Of a stretch of 64,000 bases of DNA, positions 27,359 through 34,342 are shown in pieces. Below the pieces are notes generated by a model that saw nothing but the letters and a program-made list of their open reading frames with translations, was not told the DNA's origin and did no database searches. Each line of letters starts with the position of its first letter. The stretch's first letter is position 1. This DNA is from Alphaproteobacteria bacterium MarineAlpha12_Bin1 (GTDB lineage: Bacteria > Pseudomonadota > Alphaproteobacteria > UBA6615): contig PTJY01000002.1 of assembly GCA_002937505.1 (NCBI GenBank), positions 372,001 to 436,000 of the forward strand, written 5' to 3'. The position numbers and the translations under genes are program-made.

Positions 27359-28663
27359 TTACCACCGCTTTTCGAATCTTTTACGTAAAATTACAGCTGC
27401 CAAATTCATGACAATCAAAAATAAAAGTAGAACTAAAATTGCTGCAGAAGTTTTTTCAACAAAAGCTCTTTCTGGTGCGTCTGCCCATAGGTAAACTTGA
27501 ACGGGCAAGACGGTTGCAGGATCAGTAAAGCTTTTAGGTATATCTACGATAAAAGCGACCATACCTATCATTAATAAAGGAGCTGTTTCTCCAAGAGCGC
27601 GTGCCATACCTATAATTGTGCCAGTCAATATACCAGGCATAGCTAAGGGTAAAACATGATGGGTAACAGCTTGTAATGGGGAAGCGCCCATAGCAAGGGC
27701 AGCTTCCTGTATAGACGGTGGGACAGCGTTTAGTGCAGCTCTTCCGGCGATTATTATTGTTGGTAGTGTCATTAGAGCCAGGACTGTTCCTCCTATAACT
27801 GGTGCTGAACGGGGCATTCCTAGAAAATTTAAGAAAACAGCTAACCCTAAAAGGCCAAAGACTATAGAAGGTACAGCGGCTAAATTATTAATATTCACTT
27901 CTATTAGGTCGGTCCATCGGTTTTTGGGCGCGAAAGATTCTAGATAAACAGCAGCCATTACTCCTACTGGAAAGGAGAGAGCTAGTGTTACAATTAAAGT
28001 GAGAAAAGACCCCACAGCAGCCCCCCAAATTCCTGCTAACTCAGGCTCTCTGCTATCTCCCGCGGAAAAAAGTGTAAAGTTAAAGGTTCGCCTTACCCTG
28101 TTTTCCTTGGACAATTTATCGAACCAGAGAATTTGATTGTTTTTTACCCTTCGCTCCGACTCAGCTACGCTGCGCTTTATTTTACCTTTATTTAATGAAT
28201 CAATATCTGCTGAAGATTTAATCCAAATTCTTTTTGTTTTTTCTATACTATTAGGGTTGCTCAATAAGTATTTTCTTGCGCTTAGATCTGCTCCGCTGCT
28301 GATGATTTTATATAAACTTCGTTTTTCCCTGCGTTTTGTAACCTCGGGAAATAGATCTCTTAAACTTTTCCTAACGACCTTCCGATAGTTTCCACTTGAT
28401 AGAGGAACAAACTTGCCTGTTCCATCGGGATCAAACAAAGTTGATTCGTAATGTATGTCTAGGGCTATTTCAGTCTGCGTGAAGGCACTAAAACCAGTTG
28501 TAATAATACTTCCCAGAAGGAGAGCCAGAATTCCGATGGCGAAAAGAATGGCCGCTATGCCGTAGATGCGAAATCTCGTTTCAGCTCGGTAGCGCTTACG
28601 AAGGCGAGCCTCAGATAGATCTGGCTTCAGCTCTGATATTGATTCATTAAAATTATTACTCAT
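27359..28663 (-). CDS. pstA: PstA, phosphate ABC transporter permease (long form)
   Basis: A 434-residue permease, much longer than the ~290-residue E. coli PstA. After the first membrane segment (about 33-55) there is an insert to about residue 210, rich in Lys and Arg and probably periplasmic (DUF3333-like). The conserved permease part follows: [38 protein letters not shown] and the [14 protein letters not shown] coupling loop. The long form is normal in alphaproteobacteria. The start overlaps pstC by 8 bases. Confidence 0.95.
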   Translation of the reverse strand: MSNNFNESISELKPDLSEARLRKRYRAETRFRIYGIAAILFAIGILALLLGSIITTGFSAFTQTEIALDIHYESTLFDPDGTGKFVPLSSGNYRKVVRKSLRDLFPEVTKRREKRSLYKIISSGADLSARKYLLSNPNSIEKTKRIWIKSSADIDSLNKGKIKRSVAESERRVKNNQILWFDKLSKENRVRRTFNFTLFSAGDSREPELAGIWGAAVGSFLTLIVTLALSFPVGVMAAVYLESFAPKNRWTDLIEVNINNLAAVPSIVFGLLGLAVFLNFLGMPRSAPVIGGTVLALMTLPTIIIAGRAALNAVPPSIQEAALAMGASPLQAVTHHVLPLAMPGILTGTIIGMARALGETAPLLMIGMVAFIVDIPKSFTDPATVLPVQVYLWADAPERAFVEKTSAAILVLLLFLIVMNLAAVILRKRFEKRW

Positions 28664-30038
28664 ATTCTTCTCTGTATCGGCGAACTACTACTAATGCGAT
28701 GACGTTAAGTACAAGAGTTACAAGAAAAAGAACTAAGCCGAGCGCGAATGCGGCGAGGGTTTTTGCACTATCAAACTCCTGATCACCAACGAGTAAAGTA
28801 ACAATCTGAACTGTTACAGTTGTTACGGCTTCGAAGGGGTTTGCTGTAAGGTTAGCAGCAAGACCTGCGGCCATAACAACAATCATAGTTTCTCCAATAG
28901 CTCTGCTGACCGCCAGTAGTATTGCCCCAACGATGCCATGTAGAGCGGCAGGAAGCACAACTTGTCGAACAGTTTCTGATTCAGTTGCTCCTAGAGCATA
29001 AGCTCCGTCTCTTAGTGATTGAGGGACAGCGTTAATAACATCGTCGGATAAAGACGAAACAAAGGGGATAATCATCACGCCCATAACCAACCCAGCAACT
29101 AGAGCGCTTTCTGATGCTACTCCTAGACCCAATGAATCCCCGAACCCTCGTAGAGATGGGCCAATAGTTAAAGCTGCAAAGAAACCATAAACTACTGTTG
29201 GAATTCCAGCTAGTATCTCCAAAACAGGCTTGACAATTCCCCTCACCTGACTTGAAGCATACTCAGCCATATAGATAGCTGATAAAAGGCCTACCGGAAC
29301 TGAAACTAGCATAGCTATAAGGGTAATTAGTAATGTTCCTGCAAATATTGGAACTGCACCAAAAGCACCTGATGCCCCGATTTGGTCTTCGCGTAGTGCG
29401 GTTTGGGGACTCCAGTTTAGTCCAAATAGAAACTCTAGGGGTGATACAACTTCGAAGAATCTAATGGACTCAAATATTAATGATAAAACTATTCCAATAG
29501 TTGTTAATACGGCAATTATTGAGGCTATTAAAAGAGTCCATCTAGCAACTCCTTCAACTATTGGTCTTGCGCGGAGCGTTGGATCTAACTTTTTTAAACC
29601 TATTGATAATCCCAAAATGCAGACTACCAAGCATGATACGGCGAGTGAAAATAAACTAATACTTTTCAGTTGATTATAACGGAGAGCGGCGGAAAGAACT
29701 GATTCACTTGGCTCACGGCTTGAAATGTTATTTGAAGCTACATTTCTGATGTCATTGACTAGTAAATCTATTTCTCCAGCAGATAAACTGCTTATTTTAT
29801 TTGGGAGTTCGCTTAAAAGTATTAATTCTAGTATTTGATTTTCTAAAGATAACCAGACACCAGTAAGAAACAAAGCTGGAAGTCCACAAAGAACAGCTAT
29901 GTAAACTCCGTAATAACCGGGGAGTGAATGAAGTTTTATGTTTTCAGAGCTAGCAGTCTTTAAGACGCGTTTTTTACCTATCTGGTAGGAGAAAACCATA
30001 AATAAAAGCAAAACAGTTATAAGAATAAAAGTGTTCAT
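28656..30038 (-). CDS. pstC: PstC, phosphate ABC transporter permease (long form)
   Basis: A 460-residue permease with an extra N-terminal part of roughly 140 residues: two membrane segments (about 1-15 and 45-65), a periplasmic loop and a further segment. The conserved part includes LLSAIYMAEYASSQVRGIVK, EILAGIPTVVYGFFAAL and DGAYALGATESETVRQVVLP (coupling loop). It forms the import channel with PstA. The 104-base gap to pstS holds a loose inverted repeat but no clear terminator. Confidence 0.95.
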   Translation of the reverse strand: MNTFILITVLLLFMVFSYQIGKKRVLKTASSENIKLHSLPGYYGVYIAVLCGLPALFLTGVWLSLENQILELILLSELPNKISSLSAGEIDLLVNDIRNVASNNISSREPSESVLSAALRYNQLKSISLFSLAVSCLVVCILGLSIGLKKLDPTLRARPIVEGVARWTLLIASIIAVLTTIGIVLSLIFESIRFFEVVSPLEFLFGLNWSPQTALREDQIGASGAFGAVPIFAGTLLITLIAMLVSVPVGLLSAIYMAEYASSQVRGIVKPVLEILAGIPTVVYGFFAALTIGPSLRGFGDSLGLGVASESALVAGLVMGVMIIPFVSSLSDDVINAVPQSLRDGAYALGATESETVRQVVLPAALHGIVGAILLAVSRAIGETMIVVMAAGLAANLTANPFEAVTTVTVQIVTLLVGDQEFDSAKTLAAFALGLVLFLVTLVLNVIALVVVRRYREEYE

Positions 30039-30142
30039 TGATTAGTGTTATGCCCGTTCGGTTTTATTTAAAAATATACTCGCGATTCTAAATTAGTTGC
30101 GCGCGAATATGATAAGCACCTATACGCAACCAAAAAATATAA

Positions 30143-31171
30143 CTATTTCATAACAAGGGTTTTCATTCCTCTTGCGCCGACCATCATTTCTTGACGGGCT
30201 TTTTTAGGTAAAGGTATTAATCCTTTATCAACTAAATAACCTTCTGTTCCCCAAGCGTTTTCGCTCGTGAACTCTTTAACAAATTCCTTAATACCAGGAA
30301 TTACGCCAACATGTTGTTGCTTAACATAGAAAAATAATGAACGTGAAACAGGGTATTTGCCACCTGCTATATTCTCAAACTCAGGAGCAACTCCGTTTAT
30401 ATAGGCTCCTTTCATTTTGTCAGCATTTTGATCTAAGAAGCTAAAACCAAAAATTCCAACAGCTGCTGGATTAGATTCTAGTTTTTGAACAATCAAATTG
30501 TCGTTCTCACCAGCTTCAATGAAAGCCCCATCTTCTCGAATTGCGTGTGCAACACTTTTAAACTGTTTTTTGTTTGATTTACGTAGAGCCTTCAATGAAG
30601 GAAACATTTTAGCTCCACCTTCCATAGCAATTTCAACAAATGCATCGCGAGTTCCACTGGTGGGTGGGGGGCCGAGAACCTCAATTTTCGTATTAGGAAG
30701 GTTTGCGTTTATTTCGTTCCACTTTTTATAAGGGTTTTCAACTATTTTGCCGTCAACTGGAACTTTTGCTGCAAGAGCTTGGAAAACCTGTTTTCGGGTA
30801 AGTTTTAGATTAGGGCCTTTTTTTGAATTGCCTAGTACAATTCCATCAAAGCCAATTTTGACCTCAGTAATACCAATTCCCGCTTTTGTGCATTTTTTAA
30901 ATTCAGATTTTTTAATTCGTCTTGATGAGTTGGTAATATCAGGATGGTCTTGTCCAACACCGGCGCAGAATAGCTTCATGCCACCACCAGAGCCGGTACT
31001 TTCAACAATTGGAGTTTTGAATTTAGTTGTTTTTCCAAATTGTTCTGCAACAGTTGTAGAAAAAGGGAAGACTGTCGACGAGCCGACGATACGAATTTGA
31101 TCACGTGCTTCTGCGACGCCTAGAACCATGACCGTTATCACAGCTGTCAAAGAAAGTATTTTAAGGTACAC
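30143..31171 (-). CDS. pstS: PstS, periplasmic phosphate-binding protein
   Basis: A 342-residue exported protein. The signal peptide MYLKILSLTAVITVMVLGVAEA is followed by RIVGSSTVFPFSTTVAEQF, ESTGSGGGMKLFCAGVG and PPTSGTRDAFVEIA, whose Ser, Thr and Arg side chains bind phosphate. It delivers phosphate to PstCAB. A Pho box lies 102 bases upstream of the start and a 7-base hairpin (31213-31232) lies in the leader, so PhoB control is very likely. Confidence 0.95.
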   Translation of the reverse strand: MYLKILSLTAVITVMVLGVAEARDQIRIVGSSTVFPFSTTVAEQFGKTTKFKTPIVESTGSGGGMKLFCAGVGQDHPDITNSSRRIKKSEFKKCTKAGIGITEVKIGFDGIVLGNSKKGPNLKLTRKQVFQALAAKVPVDGKIVENPYKKWNEINANLPNTKIEVLGPPPTSGTRDAFVEIAMEGGAKMFPSLKALRKSNKKQFKSVAHAIREDGAFIEAGENDNLIVQKLESNPAAVGIFGFSFLDQNADKMKGAYINGVAPEFENIAGGKYPVSRSLFFYVKQQHVGVIPGIKEFVKEFTSENAWGTEGYLVDKGLIPLPKKARQEMMVGARGMKTLVMK

Positions 31172-31272
31172 GTTAGGTCCCCTGTTTCTCGGTGTTAATT
31201 TTCTTTCTTAGAAGTGACTGTATTAAGTCACTCTGCATTTACGCGAACCCTATGAAAGGCTAGCCAACCTTG

Positions 31273-31291
31273 TATGACAGATTTATGACAA
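31273..31291 (-). promoter_or_regulatory. Pho box (PhoB binding site) upstream of pstS
   Basis: Read on the minus strand the 19 bases are TTGTCATAAATCTGTCATA, one mismatch from the consensus CTGTCATA(A/T)A(A/T)CTGTCA(T/C)A. The two direct repeats are 11 bases apart. It is placed to activate pstS and the rest of the operon under phosphate starvation. Confidence 0.88.
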
Positions 31292-31332
31292 ATTTATTAC
31301 AACGGCGAAAAAGATATTGGCCTAAAGAAATG

Positions 31333-31362
31333 AAAAAACGGCACCACTTGGGTGCCGTTTTT
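31333..31362 (-). terminator. Intrinsic terminator of the porin gene
   Basis: The 7-base stem CGGCACC/GGTGCCG with a 5-base loop has A on the left and T on the right, so on the minus strand the stem ends in a U run. It lies just beyond the porin stop and before the pstS Pho box, separating the porin transcript from the pst operon. Confidence 0.93.
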
Positions 31363-31380
31363 GTTGTTATTTATTTAGGA

Positions 31381-32505
31381 TTAAAACTTAAACATGTTGC
31401 TCAGAATGAAAACCGTTCCTTCATTATTAACAGCAGTAGCTGTGCCATTAATGTTTTTTGCTTCAACAAAATTTAAGCTGGCACCAATTTTATATCCATC
31501 AAATACTTTATATTCACCGTCAAGTGATATGATATCCACCGTGGTGTCAGATCCACTTCCGGTTGGTTGTTGTTTTTCACTTGCAAAATACCCAGCGCTG
31601 ACGCCCCAAGGTCCTACCCCATAAGAAACGCCTACTGACCAGTAAGAACCTTTTGTCTCTCCCAAAGCAATTTTGGAGCTACTCAAACCTTTCTCACCAA
31701 AATCTGCAAAGCCTGCTGCTAAACCAAAACCGTTTCCTGAAACAGAACCACCAAAGCTGACTGTCTCTAAATCACCCTCGGTTTCATTGCCACTACTGTC
31801 CTCACTATCACCGTACTCATAAGTGGCGGCAAGCTTAACCTTCACACCACTAAACTTTCCGGAATAATTAATACCAGTACCCCAAACATTTTCATAATCA
31901 CCATCATTATCTTTTTCTCCGAAGCTGGCACCATTAGCACCATCATCGGGGGTAAATGATACGCCGAATTGGAAGCCATTCATTCTTGGTGAAAAGTAAG
32001 ATATTTTAGTTGCATCACTTGTTTCATCTACCCCTGGTCCTCCGATAGCATCAGAACCAAAATTGAAGTAATCTCCAACATCACCGTCATAGCCGGCACG
32101 ACCTACAAGCACTTTATGACCGCCAATAGACATTTTATCGGTTACATCGTCTTCATCACCCATTTTAATCTGACCAAAGTCCCCTTTTAAGTAGGCATAA
32201 ACTTCGTCGGCACTTTTCGTGTCTGTGGTGTTTACGTTTAATTCAACAACAACACCATATTTAATGCCATTATCTGCTTTGTTTGATGCACTGATCTTGA
32301 TTTCGGCTTCATCAACATGAAATGCGTAGCCACGAGTGAAACCAGGACGAATATCCTGACTGTAAGAAGCTCCATGAAAACGAAACGTTCCTCCCATTTT
32401 AACAAACATATTTGAACCGGTACCGACAGATCCCGCTTCAGCAACACCTGAAAATGCAATTGCACCTGCAAGGAACGTAGTCCCAAGTAGTGTCTTTTGT
32501 AACAT
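31381..32505 (-). CDS. Outer membrane porin (Gram-negative general porin type)
   Basis: A 374-residue protein with a signal peptide ending in GVAEA, then MFVKMGGTFRFHG and alternating beta-strand sequence with acidic loops. It ends in FILSNMFKF, with the C-terminal Phe recognised by the BAM complex. The pattern fits the alphaproteobacterial Porin_4 family, probably a trimer in the outer membrane. GGAG precedes the ATG. It lies between phoR and pstS, and its upstream region holds Pho-box-like and Fur-box-like sites. A phosphate-related uptake role is inferred from position only. Confidence 0.88.
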   Translation of the reverse strand: MLQKTLLGTTFLAGAIAFSGVAEAGSVGTGSNMFVKMGGTFRFHGASYSQDIRPGFTRGYAFHVDEAEIKISASNKADNGIKYGVVVELNVNTTDTKSADEVYAYLKGDFGQIKMGDEDDVTDKMSIGGHKVLVGRAGYDGDVGDYFNFGSDAIGGPGVDETSDATKISYFSPRMNGFQFGVSFTPDDGANGASFGEKDNDGDYENVWGTGINYSGKFSGVKVKLAATYEYGDSEDSSGNETEGDLETVSFGGSVSGNGFGLAAGFADFGEKGLSSSKIALGETKGSYWSVGVSYGVGPWGVSAGYFASEKQQPTGSGSDTTVDIISLDGEYKVFDGYKIGASLNFVEAKNINGTATAVNNEGTVFILSNMFKF

Positions 32506-32573
32506 GAGTTTTTCTCCAAAAAAGTTAAAACTAGCTAGTTATTATTCAGACGGCCGAAGGGAAACATCCCACA

Positions 32574-32592
32574 TCTGACAAAACAGTGACCA
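32574..32592 (-). promoter_or_regulatory. Pho-box-like site upstream of the porin gene
   Basis: On the minus strand the site reads TGGTCACTGTTTTGTCAGA. GTCAC and GTCAG repeat with the 11-base spacing of a Pho box. The match is weaker than that before pstS. It lies about 70 to 87 bases before the porin start codon. Confidence 0.45.
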
Positions 32593-32641
32593 ACTTTTGT
32601 GGGTGGTAAGTCGATCACTATATTGTTATATTACTGCGAAT

Positions 32642-32660
32642 GATAATGAGAATCAATCTC
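32642..32660. promoter_or_regulatory. Fur box upstream of the porin gene
   Basis: GATAATGAGAATCAATCTC matches the 19-base Fur consensus GATAATGATAATCATTATC at 16 positions and contains the inverted repeat TGAGA-5-TCTCA. It lies 137 to 155 bases upstream of the porin start. On the minus strand TTATCA within it could be the -35 of a sigma-70 promoter with TATAGT 18 bases later. The fur-family gene at 49417 could supply the repressor. Confidence 0.6.
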
Positions 32661-32692
32661 AATTACTGATTTTATTTTCTTTTTTCATTAAC

Positions 32693-32758
32693 GATGTGAC
32701 ATTAATTCATCTAAAGAGTTTTAGAGATGTGACATTAATTCATCTAAAGAGTTTTAGA
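32693..32758. repeat. 33-bp perfect tandem duplication covering the 3' end of phoR
   Basis: Two identical 33-base copies occupy 32693-32725 and 32726-32758. Copy 2 contains the phoR stop codon (32744-32746) and its last codons; copy 1 repeats the same bases just outside the gene. On the minus strand each copy has TCTAAA-ACTC-TTTAGA, a small hairpin. Exact identity suggests a recent duplication. Confidence 0.95.
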
Positions 32759-34183
32759 TAAGTCCGGCGAAAGTGCGTAATTAAGAGTAACTGTAAATTC
32801 GCTTCCTTTTCCTTCCTGACTACGAATTTCTAGCTTCCCTCGATGACGATTTACAATATGTTTTACTATGGCTAGCCCGAGACCTGTCCCTCCTAGTTCG
32901 CGAGATCTTGCAGTGTCTATACGGTAAAACCTCTCAGTTAATCTTGCTAGGTGCTCTCTGGCTATGCCTTCCCCTTCATCGGAAATTTTTATTGAAACAC
33001 TGTCATCTTCCGGGTTGTTTATTGCTAAAATTGAGATTACTGACTTTTCACGGGAGTATTTAATCGAATTTTCAATCAAATTTTGAAAGAGTTGGGTGAT
33101 TTCATCAACATCTCCTGATATTGGTTTATCAATATTTGTTAATTTTACTTCAAAAGATATATTGCGTTTGTGAGCCTGTGGAGCCAAAGCAGATAAAATT
33201 GAGTCAACAACACCAACTAAATTAACGGTTTGATCAGGAAGGTTATGTTCGTTCATCTCTATTTTAGAAAGCGATAGTAAGTCCTGGACCAATCTGGCCA
33301 TTCTATCAGATTGATTAGCCATAAGGTCGAGAAATCTAATTCTTGCATCTGGATCATCTTTTGCCGATTCTCTTAAGGTCTCAATAAACCCTATTAGTGA
33401 AGTAAGCGGTGTGCGTAATTCATGGCTTACATTAGCTACGAAATCAGCCCTAGATTGTTCACTATTTTTTTGGGCCGTAATGTCGCGTAGTAAAAGAATT
33501 ATTGCGGCGTCGTCTTCAGAAAACTTCGTTCTAGTTATAGATTCTATACGAGCTTCAAAAGTTTGTTCTACTCGGTCGGCTAAAGAAAATTCGATTGCAA
33601 TAGCTTCACTTTGATTAAGAACTTCTTCAACTGCCGCAAGCACAGACGGTTGTCTTAAAACAGATGATAAATCGCGACCTTTCACATCAGTTTCCGATCT
33701 ACTTTCTGCTAGTAAATTTCTTGCAGCAGAATTTGCAAACACAATCCGAGATTGTTTGTCCAGTGTAATCAATGGGTCGGGAATAGCATCCAATAAAATT
33801 GAAGCAGCGGTTAAGCTGTCCGAGAGCGTTTTTCTCTCGAGGCGCCAGCTGTTCTCAAGTCTTTGAACTGCGGCCGCTACATCGCCAATTGCTCCTCCGC
33901 CTGGATCAATTAATTTGCCTTCAGGAGTTTCTTGTTGTCCTTCAGACATTTTTTGAAGATGGTCTTCTATTCTTTTTAAACGATAGAATACACGCCATCC
34001 AAAAACTGTCCCGATGAAGAGAACGCAACCCCAGGCTAACAGAGCCGTGCCAAGATATAATTTATTAAATATAACAAGGAGAAGAAGTACAATTAATGAC
34101 GGTGCCGCCAACAAGAGTGTTCCTGTTATAATGTGTTTGGTTATTTTTTTTTGCATCTTGCTTTCTACGTCGTCGGAAAACAA
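32744..34183 (-). CDS. phoR: PhoR, phosphate regulon sensor histidine kinase
   Basis: A 479-residue kinase. Two membrane segments lie near residues 16-40 and 44-65, with no large periplasmic domain, as expected for PhoR. A PAS domain (about 120-235, LLDAIPDPLITLDKQSRIVF) is followed by DFVANVSHELRTPLTSLIGF with the phosphorylated His254. The ATPase domain has ISDEGEGIAREHLARL and GGTGLGLAIVKHIV. It senses phosphate through PstSCAB-PhoU and phosphorylates PhoB. The final codons lie in a tandem duplication. Confidence 0.93.
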   Translation of the reverse strand: MFSDDVESKMQKKITKHIITGTLLLAAPSLIVLLLLVIFNKLYLGTALLAWGCVLFIGTVFGWRVFYRLKRIEDHLQKMSEGQQETPEGKLIDPGGGAIGDVAAAVQRLENSWRLERKTLSDSLTAASILLDAIPDPLITLDKQSRIVFANSAARNLLAESRSETDVKGRDLSSVLRQPSVLAAVEEVLNQSEAIAIEFSLADRVEQTFEARIESITRTKFSEDDAAIILLLRDITAQKNSEQSRADFVANVSHELRTPLTSLIGFIETLRESAKDDPDARIRFLDLMANQSDRMARLVQDLLSLSKIEMNEHNLPDQTVNLVGVVDSILSALAPQAHKRNISFEVKLTNIDKPISGDVDEITQLFQNLIENSIKYSREKSVISILAINNPEDDSVSIKISDEGEGIAREHLARLTERFYRIDTARSRELGGTGLGLAIVKHIVNRHRGKLEIRSQEGKGSEFTVTLNYALSPDLSKTL

Positions 34184-34342
34184 ACTTAACTGACCTTACT
34201 ATAGATATAATTTTTGCGTATTCTAGTGGCCTTTAATCTCCCACCGTTCTTTTTCGGTTTGTAGGCACTGCTAGTTTATTATAGTTAACATATAATCAGA
34301 TGTTGTTTTTACTACGTTAAATAGGTGTAAATCAGATTTAAA

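Noticed and set aside
31270-31476. Open frame of 68 codons on the plus strand before and into the porin 3' end
   Set aside because: It covers the Pho box and the porin terminator and reads antisense into the porin; no ribosome site or recognisable protein.
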